Positions 17,182-30,439 of a stretch of 64,000 nucleotides of DNA are shown piece by piece (the first letter of the stretch is position 1; every line of letters starts with the position of its first letter). Made by a program: the position numbers and the translations under genes. This stretch comes from Amycolatopsis vastitatis (GTDB lineage Bacteria > Actinomycetota > Actinomycetes > Mycobacteriales > Pseudonocardiaceae). The notes under the pieces are model-generated. The model made no database searches, was not told the origin of the DNA, and was given only the letters and a program-made list of their open reading frames with translations. Location: assembly GCF_002234595.1 (NCBI RefSeq), contig NZ_NMUL01000012.1, positions 62,001-126,000 of the forward strand. The letters run 5' to 3'.

Positions 17182-18522
17182 TCAGCCGACCGGCCCTTCG
17201 ATCGCCTTGACCGGCACCTGCTGCCGGGCGCCGGAGGCGTCCGTGACCGTCAGCGTCAGCTGGTCCCCCGGGTGGTGGGTGTCCATCACGTTCGTCAGCG
17301 TCGTCGCCGAGTCGATCGCCTTGCCGTCGATGGCCGTGATCACGTCCCCGGCCGCGAGGCCGGCCTGCTGGGCCGGCCCGCGCGGGACGACCTGGCGGAC
17401 CTGGGCTCCCTGGCCCTGGGAGTCCGAGACCGAAACGCCGATGAACGCCGTCTTGCCGATGTGGACCTTGTCCGACGCGGTGCCCGCGACGATCTGGTGG
17501 GCGATGTCGACCGCCTTGGTGATGGGGATGGCGAAGCCCTGGCCGGCGCCGCCGCTGCGGCGCCCGTTCAGCTGGTAGCCGGTGGACGCGGCGGTGTCGA
17601 CGCCGATCACCTGCGCGTCCGCGTTGACGAGCGGGCCGCCGGAGTCACCCGACTCGATGTTCGCCCGGACCTGGATCAGGCCGGTGAGCTGCTCGGACGA
17701 CCCGCTGGACTCGTCCGAGGCGGTGATCGACTGGTCCAGCGCGGTCACGGTGCCCGGCGCGGCCACCGGGTCGCCGCCGCGGCCGCCCGCGTTGCCGAGG
17801 CCGAGGATCTGGTCGCCCACCTTGACCGCGGACGAGTCGCCGATGGTCGCGGCCGTCAGCCCGGACGCGCCCTGCAGCTGCAGGACCGCCACGTCTTCGC
17901 TGCGGTCGTAGCCGACGACCTGCGCCTTGTACGTCTTGCCGGTGCCGATGCTGGTGACCTTGATGCTGGTCGCGCCGGCGACGACGTGGTTGTTGGTGAG
18001 CACCTCGCCGTCCGGGGTCAGCACGATGCCGGTGCCCGCCGCGGCCGCGCCCTGCAGCCCCAGCTCGGTGTTGACGTTGACGATCGCCGGGTTGACCTTC
18101 GCCGACACGGCGTCGACGTCGAGGACCGTCTTCGCCGCGCTGGGCTGCCCGGAGAAGCCGAAGTTCTGGTTGCCGCTCGCCGTGGGGCTGTTCGCCCCCG
18201 AGATCACGTGCCCGATCCCGAGCCCGGCGACCACGGCGAGGGCGACCGCCACCACGGCGACGGTGAACGCGCGGAACGGGTGACGCCGGCGCGGCGGCAC
18301 CGGTGGCTGGTAGGCGGGCTGCGGGTAGGCGTAGCCCGGCTGCGTGTACGGCGAATACGGGCGTCCCCACTGGTCACGGGGCTGGTCGTACTGCTGCTGG
18401 TAGTAACCCTGGTTGTCCTGCGGATACCCGTTCTGGCCGTAGTAGTCCGGCGAGTACCCGTCCTGGCCGTAGCCGTACGGGTACTCGCCGCCGCGTGGGC
18501 GTCCTCGGTCGTACTCGCTCAT
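17182..18522 (-). CDS. HtrA/DegP-like trypsin protease with PDZ domain, membrane-anchored
   Basis: 446 residues. The cytoplasmic N-terminus (1-80) is rich in Tyr, Gln, Gly and Pro, typical of actinobacterial HtrA proteins. One transmembrane helix covers about 84-108. The protease domain follows with an intact triad: His179 (TNNHVVAG), Asp210 (RSEDVAVLQL) and Ser294 (ESGDSGGPLV). A PDZ domain fills about 345-440 (FIGVSVSDSQ, GPAQQAGLAAGDVITAIDG). It works outside the membrane in protein quality control or in processing of surface proteins. ATG 18522 has GGAG 7 bases upstream. The 149-bp gap to the upstream gene probably carries its own promoter. Confidence 0.93.
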   Translation of the reverse strand: MSEYDRGRPRGGEYPYGYGQDGYSPDYYGQNGYPQDNQGYYQQQYDQPRDQWGRPYSPYTQPGYAYPQPAYQPPVPPRRRHPFRAFTVAVVAVALAVVAGLGIGHVISGANSPTASGNQNFGFSGQPSAAKTVLDVDAVSAKVNPAIVNVNTELGLQGAAAAGTGIVLTPDGEVLTNNHVVAGATSIKVTSIGTGKTYKAQVVGYDRSEDVAVLQLQGASGLTAATIGDSSAVKVGDQILGLGNAGGRGGDPVAAPGTVTALDQSITASDESSGSSEQLTGLIQVRANIESGDSGGPLVNADAQVIGVDTAASTGYQLNGRRSGGAGQGFAIPITKAVDIAHQIVAGTASDKVHIGKTAFIGVSVSDSQGQGAQVRQVVPRGPAQQAGLAAGDVITAIDGKAIDSATTLTNVMDTHHPGDQLTLTVTDASGARQQVPVKAIEGPVG

Positions 18523-18671
18523 GCACAGCTCCAGCCCTCGACAAGCCTCCGGCTCGTACCAGGAAACGCCTCGATCCTGAGAATTTCCTTGTCCGGTTCC
18601 GTGGACTTGCTGTGGATTCCCCGTGGGAGCGCCGAGACCGACCTGACGTGACCGATGTTACGCCCGCGCCG

Positions 18672-21959
<3,288 letters not shown>

Positions 21960-21963
<4 letters not shown>

Positions 21964-22430
21964 GACACGTACTCCAGACTCGCGTCGGTCAGCCACGCCT
22001 TGAAGTAGTCCGAAAAGGACTGGCGCACGAGGATCGTGAAGCCGTCTTCCCGGGCCATCAGCACCATTCCCGTGCGCGCCAGCAAGGTCTGCACGCACGT
22101 ACCCGGAGGCGACGACTCCAGGTCGATCGAGCACCCGTGCGCCAGCACGTCGGCCGCGTGCTCGCCGGTGAGCCGCACGACGTTGCGCTGGGCCGAGACG
22201 TCGACCACCGCCGCCGCGCCTTCCTCCCGGAGTGCGGTTTCCAGCTCGGCCTGGCGCCCGGGCTCGGCGAGCACGAGGTACTCGTCCGGACCCATCCAAA
22301 GGATGTCGACCCCGTTGCCGCTGGTGAAGGTGCACGGCCCGGGCAGGTCGACGCCGAGCAGCGTGCGCCCGTCCCGGAGGCGGACGGTGAGCTGGGTGCG
22401 GAACGGTTCGTCGACCGCGTCAACCATCAC
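21960..22430 (-). CDS. soxG: Sarcosine oxidase gamma subunit
   Basis: 156 residues. SoxG is the small subunit with a GcvT-like fold in heterotetrameric sarcosine oxidase. Visible features are VDILWMGPDEYLVLAEPG, VVDVSAQRNVVRLTGEHAADVLAHGCSIDL and the C-terminal RQSFSDYFKAWLTDAS, all characteristic. It overlaps the soxA stop by 11 bases; GTG 22430 and ATG 22427 are both possible starts. The next gene, purU, starts within its stop codon. Confidence 0.9.
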
Positions 22431-24957
22431 GGCGGGCTCCTTCCTTGTCGAAGAGCACGGATTCGGTCACGGTCACCGGCACCACCTGGTCGCCGACCGG
22501 CACATACAGCGTCTCGCCGATCCGCTCGCGGCCCGAGCGGACGAGGGCGAGCGCGAAGGTCCTGCCCAGGGCAGCGCTGTCGTAGCTGGAGGTGACGTGG
22601 CCGAGCATCCGCACCGGCGGTTCGGGGATGACCTCGGACTCGATGATCTGTGAGCCCTCCGGCAGCAGCACCGACGGCTCCACCGGGAGCAACCCAACCA
22701 GGTGCTTGCGGTCGGGCCGGTTGTTCTCGGCGCGGGTGAAGGAGCGTTTCCCGATGAAGTCGGCCTTCTTCTTGGACACGGCCCAGGACAGGCCGAGGTC
22801 GTGCGGGGTGACCGTGCCGTCGGTGTCCTGGCCGATGATCGGGTAGCCCTTCTCGGCGCGCAGGACGTGCATGGTCTCGGTGCCGTACGGCGTGGCACCC
22901 AGGTCCACTATGGACTGCCAGAGCGCGGGGCCGTGCCACGACGGGACGTTGATCTCGTAGGCCAGCTCGCCGGAGAAGCTGATCCGGCAGACCCGCGCCG
23001 GAATTCCGGCGACCTCGGCGTCCTGCCAGGTCATGAACCCGAAAGCGTCGTTCGAGACATCGAGGTCCGGCGCGAGGCGGCTGAGGACTTTCCGCGAACG
23101 CGGACCGACCAGCGGGATCGTGGCCCAGTGCTCGGTGACCGACGTCGCGAAGACGTCGAGGTGCGGCCACTCCGTCTGGAGCCACTCCTCCATCCACTCG
23201 AGGATCTTCGCCGCGTTACCGGTCGTCGTGGTGACCAGGAACCGGTCCTCGGCGACACGGATCACCGTGCCGTCGTCGATCACCATGCCGTCGACGCCGC
23301 ACATCACGCCGTAGCGGATGCGACCGACGCGCAAGTTGCTCATCATGTTGGTGTAAAGCATGTCGAGGAACCAGCCGGCATCCGAGCCTTGGACGTCGAT
23401 CTTGCCCAAAGTGGACCCGTCCATCAGCGCGACGTCGTTGCGCGCGGCGCGGCATTCGCGCCGGACGGCGTCGTGCATCGACTCGCCGGGCCGCGGGTAG
23501 TACCACGGCCGCTTCCACTGGCCGACGTTCTCGAACTCGGCGCCGTGCTCGACGTGCCACGGGTGGATCGTCGTGACGCGCACGGGATCGTGCAGCTCAC
23601 CGCGGTTCCGGCCGGCCAGCGCGGCGAACGAGACCGGCGTGTACGGCGGGCGGAACGTCGTCGGCCGCTGGGTCGCAAGGTCGACGCCGAGGGCTTCGGC
23701 CGTGATGCCGGCGGCGAGCATGCCGGACGTCTTGCCCTGGTCGTGCGCGGTGCCGATGGTCGTGTAGCGCTTGATGTGCTCCAGCGAGCGCAGGCCTGCG
23801 CCGGTCGCGCGCAGGACGTCGGACACCGTGGCGTCGCGCTGCTGGTCAACGAACCGGGTGTCCACTTCGGACTCCGGGGCCGGGACCTGCCAGAGCACCT
23901 TGGTCTCCGGCAGTCCTTCCCCGGCGGCCGCGCCGGCCACGCTCACGGTCGGCAGATCGCCGTCGGGGACGTACGCGCCCAGTTCCGGCGAGTACCGGAG
24001 GGTGCCGCGAGCCTGGCTGTAGAGGTGCACGACCGGGTTCCAGCCGCCGGAGACGAGCAGCAGATCGCAGGGCACCCGCTCCCCCTCCAGCGACCCCAGC
24101 CGAGCGACGTGCGCGGCGGTGACGTGCCCGTCGCCGTCGGTGCCGATGACTCCGTATCCCGCGCGGGCGTCGACGATCCGCACGATCTCGGCCCCGGCTT
24201 CCGCCAGGTCGGAGGCGGCGTCGTAGGCGGAGTCGTTGGTGGTGAACACGACCACGCGCCGTCCGGCGAGCACGCCGTACCGGTTGAGGTACGTGCGAGC
24301 GGCGGAAGCGAGCATGATGCCCGGGCGGTCGTTGTCCGGGAAGACGATCGGCCGCTCGTGGGCGCCGGTCGCGATGACGATCCGCTTCGCCCGGATCCGC
24401 CAGACCCGCTGACGCGAGATGCGCTCCGGGGCCGCGGGTTCGCCCCGGCGTTCCAAGGCGAGCACGAACCCGTCGTCGTAGATGCCGAACGCCGTGGTGC
24501 GCGAGAGGAACCGGACTCCCTCGGGAGCTTCGCCGCCGGGTTGGTCGTCGACGAGGAGCACGCGCCCTTCCGCGGCGGCAGCGGCCGCGCGGCCCGCGGG
24601 CCCGGCGCCGATCACCAGTACGTCGCAATGGGCGTACTTCGTGTCGTAGCGCGCCGGGTCGGGCTCGGCGGCCAGGCGGCCTTGACCGCGCAGGCCACGC
24701 GCCTCGAGACCGTCGTACAGCTCGACGGTGGTCGCGGTCAGCATCGGCTCGGGGAACGGCTTTTCGATCTGCACCAAGGCGTTCGAGTCTTCGACGCCGG
24801 CACCGACGATGCCGCGCGGCCGTCCGTACTTGATGCTGGTCGCGACCTGGTGGATGCCGTTGGCCAGCAACGCGGAAGCCAGGGTGTCGCCGAGGAAACC
24901 GGTCAGCTCGCGGCCGTCGAAGGTGAACTTGAGGGGGACTCCGGACAGTCGGGTCAC
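22420..24957 (-). CDS. soxA: Sarcosine oxidase alpha subunit
   Basis: 845 residues from GTG 24957. The order of domains is: an N-terminal ferredoxin-like fold without cluster ligands (VPLKFTFDGRELTGFLGDTLASALLANG), an NAD-binding pyridine-nucleotide-disulfide fold (VLVIGAGPAGRAAAAAAEG), a Soxalpha linker, and a C-terminal GcvT/folate domain (DVALMDGSTLGKIDVQGSDAGWFLDMLY). The subunit binds NAD and THF and transfers the sarcosine methyl carbon to folate as 5,10-methylene-THF. Known SoxA proteins are about 960 aa, so this one is on the short side, mainly at the N-terminus and the linker. GTGA overlap with the soxD stop. Confidence 0.92.
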   Translation of the reverse strand: MTRLSGVPLKFTFDGRELTGFLGDTLASALLANGIHQVATSIKYGRPRGIVGAGVEDSNALVQIEKPFPEPMLTATTVELYDGLEARGLRGQGRLAAEPDPARYDTKYAHCDVLVIGAGPAGRAAAAAAEGRVLLVDDQPGGEAPEGVRFLSRTTAFGIYDDGFVLALERRGEPAAPERISRQRVWRIRAKRIVIATGAHERPIVFPDNDRPGIMLASAARTYLNRYGVLAGRRVVVFTTNDSAYDAASDLAEAGAEIVRIVDARAGYGVIGTDGDGHVTAAHVARLGSLEGERVPCDLLLVSGGWNPVVHLYSQARGTLRYSPELGAYVPDGDLPTVSVAGAAAGEGLPETKVLWQVPAPESEVDTRFVDQQRDATVSDVLRATGAGLRSLEHIKRYTTIGTAHDQGKTSGMLAAGITAEALGVDLATQRPTTFRPPYTPVSFAALAGRNRGELHDPVRVTTIHPWHVEHGAEFENVGQWKRPWYYPRPGESMHDAVRRECRAARNDVALMDGSTLGKIDVQGSDAGWFLDMLYTNMMSNLRVGRIRYGVMCGVDGMVIDDGTVIRVAEDRFLVTTTTGNAAKILEWMEEWLQTEWPHLDVFATSVTEHWATIPLVGPRSRKVLSRLAPDLDVSNDAFGFMTWQDAEVAGIPARVCRISFSGELAYEINVPSWHGPALWQSIVDLGATPYGTETMHVLRAEKGYPIIGQDTDGTVTPHDLGLSWAVSKKKADFIGKRSFTRAENNRPDRKHLVGLLPVEPSVLLPEGSQIIESEVIPEPPVRMLGHVTSSYDSAALGRTFALALVRSGRERIGETLYVPVGDQVVPVTVTESVLFDKEGARRDG

Positions 24958-25232
24958 GAGATCACCGGCCTGGGCTCGTCGAGGCGGTAGACCGCCAAGA
25001 GGTCGTGGGTGCGGGTGTCGCGAACGGCGTTGAACCAGCGACGGCAGCCCGCGGAGTGGCTCCAGCGCTCGGCGAACGGCCCGCTCGGGTTCTCGCGGAA
25101 GAAGACGAACTTCGCCCACTCCTCGTCCGACAACGCCGACGGATCCGACGGGTAAGCGACGTGCGCCTGGCCGCCGTAGTGGAACTCGGCTTCCTCGCGT
25201 GGCCCGCACCACGGGCAGGGAATCAGTTGCAC
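24954..25232 (-). CDS. soxD: Sarcosine oxidase delta subunit (zinc-binding)
   Basis: 92 residues. The start is GTG 25232 with AGGAG just upstream, inside the stop region of soxB. Zinc ligands are visible as Cys6 and Cys9 (IPCPWCG), His59 and Cys63 (RWSHSAGCRRWFN), in line with the single structural zinc of SoxD. The C-terminal tail (RDTRTHDLLAVYRLDEPRP) is typical. The gene is hidden inside a longer frame on the same strand, but position, ribosome site and motifs define it clearly. Confidence 0.92.
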   Translation of the reverse strand: MQLIPCPWCGPREEAEFHYGGQAHVAYPSDPSALSDEEWAKFVFFRENPSGPFAERWSHSAGCRRWFNAVRDTRTHDLLAVYRLDEPRPVIS

Positions 25233-25240
25233 GGGAACTC

Positions 25241-26452
25241 CTAATGGGCCACGGCGGCGGCGCCGTGCTCGTCGACGAGGGCACCGGTGGTGAACCGGTC
25301 CAGGCTGAACGGTTCGGCGTACTCGTGGGGCTTTCCGCGGGCGATGGTGTGCGCGAAGACGTCCCCGACACCCGGGGTGGCCTTGAAGCCGCCGGTGCCC
25401 CAGCCGCAGTTGAGGAACAGGTTCTCGACCGGCGTGAGCCCGATGATCGGCGAGGCGTCCGGGCTGACGTCGACGATGCCCGCCCACGTCCGCAGCAGGT
25501 GCGCCCGCGCGAACACCGGGAACAGCTCCAGCGCGGCCGCCATCTGCTGCTCGATGATGTGGAACGAGCCGCGCTGGCCGTAGCCGTTGTAGCTGTCGAT
25601 GCCCGCGCCCATCACGAGTTCGCCCTTGTGCGCCTGGGAGACGTAGACGTGCACGGCGTTCGACATGACGACCGTCGGGTGGACCGGCTCCAGCAGCTCG
25701 GACACCAGGGCCTGCAAGGGATGCGACACGAGCGGCAGGTCCAGGCCCACCATGCGGGCCAGCACCGACGAGTGCCCGGCGGCGCACAGCGCGACCTTGC
25801 CCGCGGCGATCCGGCCCCTCGACGTCTCGACGCCGGTGACCCGGCCGTCCACTGTGGAGATTCCGGTGACCTCGCAGTTCTGGATGAGGTCGACGCCCAT
25901 CTCGTGCGCGGCCCGCGCGAAGCCCCACGCGACGTAGTCGTGCTTCGCGATGCCCGCGCGCGGCTGGAAGGTCGCGCCCAGCACCGGGTAGCGGACGTCC
26001 GGGGAGGTGTTGACGATCGGGCAGATCTCCTTGACGCCGTCGGCGTCCACCCATTCGGCGTCGATGCCGTTGAGCTTGTTGGCCTCGACGCGGCGGACGC
26101 TGTCGCGGACATCCTGCAGGCTGTGCGCCAGGTTCAGCACCCCGCGCTGGCTGAACAGGATGGGGTAGCCGAGGTCCTCTTCGAGTCCTTCCCACAGCTT
26201 GAGGGAGTGCTCGTAGATGCCGGAACTCTCGTCCCAGAGGTAGTTGGAGCGGATGATCGTGGTGTTGCGGGCCATGTTGCCGCCGGCGAGCCAGCCCTTC
26301 TCCAGCACGGCGACGTTGGTGATGCCGCGTTTCGCGAGGTAGTACGCCGTGGCCAGGCCATGCCCGCCGCCACCGACCACGATGACGTCGTACGCCTTCT
26401 TGGGCTCGGGGTTGTCCCAGAGGAAGTCCGGGTGCTCCGGCAGGTCGGTCAT
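25241..26452 (-). CDS. soxB: Sarcosine oxidase beta subunit (catalytic)
   Basis: 403 residues, the usual size. An N-terminal FAD fold ([22 protein letters not shown]) is followed by [21 protein letters not shown]. His171 in [13 protein letters not shown] matches the histidine that carries covalent FMN (His172/173 in known enzymes). SoxB oxidises sarcosine to glycine, with electrons passing from FAD to FMN and oxygen and the methyl carbon channelled to the alpha subunit. ATG 26452 overlaps the glyA stop as ATGA behind GGGAGAGG. Confidence 0.95.
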   Translation of the reverse strand: MTDLPEHPDFLWDNPEPKKAYDVIVVGGGGHGLATAYYLAKRGITNVAVLEKGWLAGGNMARNTTIIRSNYLWDESSGIYEHSLKLWEGLEEDLGYPILFSQRGVLNLAHSLQDVRDSVRRVEANKLNGIDAEWVDADGVKEICPIVNTSPDVRYPVLGATFQPRAGIAKHDYVAWGFARAAHEMGVDLIQNCEVTGISTVDGRVTGVETSRGRIAAGKVALCAAGHSSVLARMVGLDLPLVSHPLQALVSELLEPVHPTVVMSNAVHVYVSQAHKGELVMGAGIDSYNGYGQRGSFHIIEQQMAAALELFPVFARAHLLRTWAGIVDVSPDASPIIGLTPVENLFLNCGWGTGGFKATPGVGDVFAHTIARGKPHEYAEPFSLDRFTTGALVDEHGAAAVAH

Positions 26453-27729
26453 CGGGCCTCTCCCAGTAGCGGGTACAGCGGGAACGCCTCGGCCAGCGCG
26501 GTGACGCGGGCGCGAAGGCTTTCGGCGTCGAAGCCGGGCCTGAGCGCCTCGGCGATGACGTCGGCCGCTTCGCGGAACTCGGCGTCGCCGAAGCCGCGCG
26601 TGGCCAGCGCCGGGGTGCCGATGCGGAGACCCGAAGTGACCATCGGCGGCCGCGGGTCGAACGGGACGGCGTTGCGGTTGACCGTGATGCCGACTTCGTG
26701 GAGGCGGTCCTCGGCCTGCTTGCCGTCCAGTTCGGAGTGGCGCAGGTCGACGAGCACGAGGTGGACGTCGGTGCCGCCGGTCAGCACGGAGATGCGATCT
26801 TCGGCCCGCAACCGCTCGGCGATGATCTTCGCGCCGCGGAGCGTCCGCTGCTGACGTTCGGCGAACTCCGGTTCGGCGGCCATCTTGAACGCGACCGCCT
26901 TGGCCGCGATGACGTGTTCGAGGGGCCCACCCTGCTGGCCGGGGAACACCGCGGAGTTGACCTTCTTGGCCAGCGCGGGGTCGTTGGTGAGCACCACACC
27001 GCCGCGCGGGCCGCCGAGGGTCTTGTGCGTGGTGGTCGTCGTGACGTGCGCGTGCGGGACCGGCGACGGGTGCAGCCCCGCGGCGACCAGACCGGCGAAG
27101 TGCGCCATGTCGACCATGAGGTACGCGCCGACCTCGTCGGCGATCTCCCGGAACCGGGCGAAGTCGAGCTGACGCGGGTAGGCCGACCAGCCGGCGATGA
27201 TCAGCTTCGGCCGGTGGTCCTTCGCCAGCCGTTCGACCTCCGCCATGTCGACCCGGTAGTCCTTTTCGGACACTTCGTAGGCGGCGACGTCGTAGAGCAG
27301 GCCGGAGAAGTTGATCCGCATGCCGTGCGTCAAGTGGCCGCCGTGGGCCAGCGACAGCCCGAGGATCTTGTCGCCCGGCTTGAGGAGCGCGGCCATCGCG
27401 GCGGCGTTGGCCTGCGCGCCCGAGTGTGGCTGGACGTTGGCGAACTCCGCGCCGAAGAGCGCCTTGACGCGGTCGATCGCGAGTTGTTCGAGCACGTCGA
27501 CGTGCTCGCAGCCGCCGTAGTAGCGACGTCCGGGGTAGCCCTCGGCGTACTTGTTGGTGAGCACCGAGCCCTGGGCCTGCAGCACGCTCAGCGGTGCGAA
27601 GTTCTCGCTGGCGATCATCTCCAGCGTCGACTGCTGCCGGCGCAGCTCGGCATCGATCGCCTCGGCCACCGCCGGGTCGAAGTCGGCCAGGAACCGGTTG
27701 AGCACGTGCTGGTCGATCGTCGCGGTCAT
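26449..27729 (-). CDS. glyA: Serine hydroxymethyltransferase
   Basis: 426 residues from ATG 27729 behind ACGGAG. Diagnostic stretches: [36 protein letters not shown], and the PLP lysine K236 in [16 protein letters not shown]. The enzyme joins glycine and 5,10-methylene-THF into serine, so as first gene of the sox operon it consumes both products of sarcosine oxidation. This is the operon copy; a separate housekeeping glyA is expected elsewhere. Expression is probably set by the divergent GntR regulator 73 bp away. Confidence 0.95.
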   Translation of the reverse strand: MTATIDQHVLNRFLADFDPAVAEAIDAELRRQQSTLEMIASENFAPLSVLQAQGSVLTNKYAEGYPGRRYYGGCEHVDVLEQLAIDRVKALFGAEFANVQPHSGAQANAAAMAALLKPGDKILGLSLAHGGHLTHGMRINFSGLLYDVAAYEVSEKDYRVDMAEVERLAKDHRPKLIIAGWSAYPRQLDFARFREIADEVGAYLMVDMAHFAGLVAAGLHPSPVPHAHVTTTTTHKTLGGPRGGVVLTNDPALAKKVNSAVFPGQQGGPLEHVIAAKAVAFKMAAEPEFAERQQRTLRGAKIIAERLRAEDRISVLTGGTDVHLVLVDLRHSELDGKQAEDRLHEVGITVNRNAVPFDPRPPMVTSGLRIGTPALATRGFGDAEFREAADVIAEALRPGFDAESLRARVTALAEAFPLYPLLGEAR

Positions 27730-27769
27730 CCGCAGCTCCGTCCGATCAAAACATCGTCTGGTCGACTTC

Positions 27770-27779
27770 TGATATATCA
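27770..27779. promoter_or_regulatory. Candidate GntR operator
   Basis: A perfect AT-rich palindrome TGATATATCA lies in the 73-bp spacer between glyA and the GntR gene. FCD-type GntR proteins commonly bind short palindromes of this kind. It is followed by a TAGGCT -10 box (27790-27795) for the regulator gene. Confidence 0.55.
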
Positions 27780-27789
27780 ATCGTCGATG

Positions 27790-27795
27790 TAGGCT
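27790..27795 (+). promoter_or_regulatory. -10 box for a leaderless gntR transcript
   Basis: TAGGCT ends 7 bases before GTG 27803 and no ribosome site is present. Confidence 0.45.
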
Positions 27796-27802
27796 AAGCG
27801 GC

Positions 27803-28450
27803 GTGCACCCACAGGTCAATCCCCCCTCCCTGGCGGAACAGGCGTACCTCTTCGTCCGCGACCGCCTGGTCATGCTCGACATCCCGCCGGGCTCGCCCAT
27901 CAACGAGGAGGAGCTCGGTACCGCGCTCGGCATGGGCCGGACGCCGATCCGCGAGGCGTTGAAACGGCTGGAGTCCGAACGCCTGGTCGTCGCGTACCCG
28001 CGGCGCGGGACGTTCGCCACCGACGTCAACATCTCCGACCTCGCGCACATCTCCGAGGTGCGGCGCACGCTGGAGCCGATGGCCACGGCGGCCGCGGCTT
28101 CGCGTGCCACAGACGCCGACCGGGCGACGCTCACCGAGCTGCGCGCGCAGCTCGACACCGGCGTCCCGAGCGAGGACAACGCCGAGCTGCTGCGCACCGA
28201 CCTCGCCCTGCACCGGGCGATCTACCGGTGCGTGCACAACCCGTTCCTCGAGGACACGCTGATCCGGTACGACAACCTCGCGACCCGGATCTGGTGCGTG
28301 TTCGTGCCCCGGCTGTCCGGGATGGCCGGCCACGTCGACGAGCACGTCCCGCTCCTCACCGCGATCATCGAGGGCGACGCCGAGAAGGCCGCCGCCCTCA
28401 CGCTCGAGCACGTCTCCGGCTTCGAGGCCGCCATCCGCGCGTTGATCTAG
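27803..28450 (+). CDS. GntR-family regulator, FCD (FadR-like) subfamily
   Basis: 215 residues. The winged helix occupies about 8-75 ([49 protein letters not shown]). The effector domain is all-helical FCD type with the metal-binding histidines in [13 protein letters not shown] and [12 protein letters not shown]. It probably controls the divergent glyA-sox operon with sarcosine, glycine or another pathway acid as ligand (inference). The 3' end overlaps the stop of the convergent Rieske oxygenase by 4 bases. Confidence 0.9.
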   Translation: MHPQVNPPSLAEQAYLFVRDRLVMLDIPPGSPINEEELGTALGMGRTPIREALKRLESERLVVAYPRRGTFATDVNISDLAHISEVRRTLEPMATAAAASRATDADRATLTELRAQLDTGVPSEDNAELLRTDLALHRAIYRCVHNPFLEDTLIRYDNLATRIWCVFVPRLSGMAGHVDEHVPLLTAIIEGDAEKAAALTLEHVSGFEAAIRALI

Positions 28451-29568
28451 ACCGCCAGTCTCGCTCGGACCCAGTCGTGGAACGCGGCGATGTGGTGCTC
28501 GCTGGGCACGAGCACCCCGCCGTTGACGTACGAGCGTGAGTCCATCGCCAGCTGGCAGCGCTCGCAGGCCTCGAAGTCCTGCAGGTTGACGCGGTGGAAC
28601 AGCTCGACCGAGCGCGTCAGGTCCGTGCCGGATTCGACGACTTCGGGCAGGTAGAGCCAGTCGCAGCGCACCAGCGTCCGGTCCGGGGCCAGCGGGAACA
28701 TCCGGTGGAGGATGACGTGGTCCGGGACGAGGTTGACGAAGACCTGCGGCTTGATGGTGATGGCGTAGTACTTGCGGTCCTGGGCTTCGGTGACACCGGG
28801 GAGCCGGTCGACACCTTCGCCGCCGTCGACGGTGAAGCCCTTGATGTCGCCGCCGAACTCGGCGCCGTGGCCGACGTAGTACTGCGCGGCGTACCCGTCG
28901 GCGAACTCCGGGAGGACCTCGGTGAGCTCCGGGTGGATCGTCGCGCAGTGGTAGCACTCCATGAAGTTCTCGATGATCTGCTTCCAGTTCGCCTTCACGT
29001 CGTAGTCGATGCGCTTGCCCAGCGCCAGGCCGTCGATGCCGTAGGCGTCGATCTCTTCGGCGCTTCCGAGGCGTTCGGTGACCGCGCCGACGACGGTCTC
29101 TTCGAACGACGGCGGCTCGTCGGCCAGGCAGACCCAGGCGTACCCGAGCCACTCACGCAGGTGGAGCTTCGTGAGGCCGAACTCGGTGCGGTCGACGTCC
29201 GGCATCCCGGTGAGGTTGGGCGCGGCGATGAGCTTGCCGTCGAGGCCGTACGTCCAGGCGTGGTACGGGCACTGGAAGGCGCGCTTGACGGTCCCCGTCT
29301 CGGACGTGCAGAGCCGGGCGCCGCGGTGGCGGCAGACGTTGAGGAAGGCGTTGAGCCGCCCGTCCCGGCCCCGCGCGACCAGGACGCTCTCCTTGCCGAT
29401 CTGCACGGTCTCGAACGACCCGGGCGACGGCAGGTCGGCGCTGCGCACGGCGCAGAACCAGCCGGCCTCGAAGATCTTCGCCTGCTCCAGCGCGAAGACC
29501 GCCGGATCGGTGTAGGAGGAGCCGGGCAGCGTGGCGAGCAGGCTCGGCGGCAGATCGGTTGTGGTCAC
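28447..29568 (-). CDS. gbcA: Rieske non-haem iron oxygenase, glycine betaine demethylase type
   Basis: 373 residues from GTG 29568 behind GAGAGGA. The Rieske centre is Cys79-x-His81 and Cys100-x2-His103 (CRHRGARL, QCPYHAW). The mononuclear iron site is seen in NFMECYHCATIHPE (His207 and His212). Oxygenases of this group remove an N-methyl group from glycine betaine (GbcA) or stachydrine. The context of BetA, BetB, dimethylglycine oxidase and sarcosine oxidase supports glycine betaine as substrate, giving dimethylglycine and formaldehyde. The usual FMN/2Fe-2S reductase GbcB is not adjacent; the Rieske ferredoxin and FAD reductase at 35.4-36.9 kb may serve instead. Confidence 0.85.
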   Translation of the reverse strand: MTTTDLPPSLLATLPGSSYTDPAVFALEQAKIFEAGWFCAVRSADLPSPGSFETVQIGKESVLVARGRDGRLNAFLNVCRHRGARLCTSETGTVKRAFQCPYHAWTYGLDGKLIAAPNLTGMPDVDRTEFGLTKLHLREWLGYAWVCLADEPPSFEETVVGAVTERLGSAEEIDAYGIDGLALGKRIDYDVKANWKQIIENFMECYHCATIHPELTEVLPEFADGYAAQYYVGHGAEFGGDIKGFTVDGGEGVDRLPGVTEAQDRKYYAITIKPQVFVNLVPDHVILHRMFPLAPDRTLVRCDWLYLPEVVESGTDLTRSVELFHRVNLQDFEACERCQLAMDSRSYVNGGVLVPSEHHIAAFHDWVRARLAV

Positions 29569-29718
29569 CGGCGTGGTCCTCTCCGCGGATCAGGACGGGA
29601 GCAGTTGCGCAGAACGCGTCTAGTTGCACACTCCGGAACAGAGTGACTCCCGCCCGGGACCATGTCAACCCAGGTTTTTCAACGCCCCCAGGCGTTTCAC
29701 CCACACGGCGTGACCAAA

Positions 29719-29842
29719 GGGTCAACTCGCGTGATTAAAAGGTCGACACGCGTGATCAGAGGGTCGACACGGCTCGCCGGTCCTCGTTCGCCGTGTCGAC
29801 CCTTCAATCACGCGTGTCGGCTTCCCCATCACGCGTGTCGGT
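29719..29842. repeat. Inverted repeat array, family B
   Basis: Direct units of the type GGTCGACACGCGTGATxx stand at 29720, 29741 and 29761 (the last cut short), followed after a 16-base spacer by the same units in inverse order (29790-29802, 29806-29820, 29827-29841). The inner 13-bp arms GGGTCGACACGGC and GCCGTGTCGACCC (29761-29773, 29790-29802) are perfect. The array lies between the betI 3' end and the promoter region of gbcA. It resembles the tandem array at 54.63-54.77 kb. The rest of the 281-bp gap (29569-29718) shows no gene. Confidence 0.85.
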
Positions 29843-29849
29843 GGTTCCG

Positions 29850-30428
29850 TCACATGGCGGGGCCGTTGATGGCTCGGCGGAAGAGGGTTTCGATCTCGTC
29901 GCGGGTGGGACGGGGGTCGGCCAGGGCGGCCTGCATCAGGAGGCCGCAGAACAGGCCCGCCAGGAGACGGCCGGTCAGGGGGTCGGTGCGGGAGCCGAAG
30001 AACGCGATGAGCGCGTCGTCCCAGGCCGCGCTCGCCTTGCGGAGCGCCGGCCGGTGCAGGGCCGCGACGTACAGGTCGTACTCGACGACCGTGTCGCGGT
30101 ACTGCTCGTTGATGTAGCCCATCACCAGGTCGGCGAGCGCCGCGGCGAAGTCGGCGTCGGGCGGGAGCGCGGACTCCCACTCCTTCAGCGCGTGGACGTT
30201 CTTCTCGGCCGCCTCGTGCAGGGCGACTTCCAGGAGGTCGTCCAGCGTCGCGAAGTGGTAGGTCGTCGAGCCGAGCGGGACGCCGGCCGCCGCCGCCACC
30301 GAACGGTGCGTGACCCCGTCGATCCCGCGCTGGGCGACCACCTCGATCGCCGCCTTGGCGATCCGCGCGCGCCGTTCGGGGTCGTTCGGACCGCGGCGCC
30401 TCGTCGCGCCGGGTTCGCTGTTCGTCAT
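29850..30428 (-). CDS. betI: TetR-family repressor, BetI-like
   Basis: 192 residues from ATG 30428 behind AAGGGGG. The N-terminal HTH is RIAKAAIEVVAQRGIDGVTHRSVAAAAGVPLGSTTYHF, the BetI pattern with the TTYHF helix end. It is divergent from betB. BetI in other bacteria is a repressor released by choline. Two clear palindromes in the spacer (30440-30455 and 30461-30476) are its probable binding sites, controlling itself and the betB-permease-betA operon. An in-frame upstream start at 30482 would overlap those operators and is unlikely. Confidence 0.85.
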   Translation of the reverse strand: MTNSEPGATRRRGPNDPERRARIAKAAIEVVAQRGIDGVTHRSVAAAAGVPLGSTTYHFATLDDLLEVALHEAAEKNVHALKEWESALPPDADFAAALADLVMGYINEQYRDTVVEYDLYVAALHRPALRKASAAWDDALIAFFGSRTDPLTGRLLAGLFCGLLMQAALADPRPTRDEIETLFRRAINGPAM

Positions 30429-30439
30429 CAAACCCCCTT

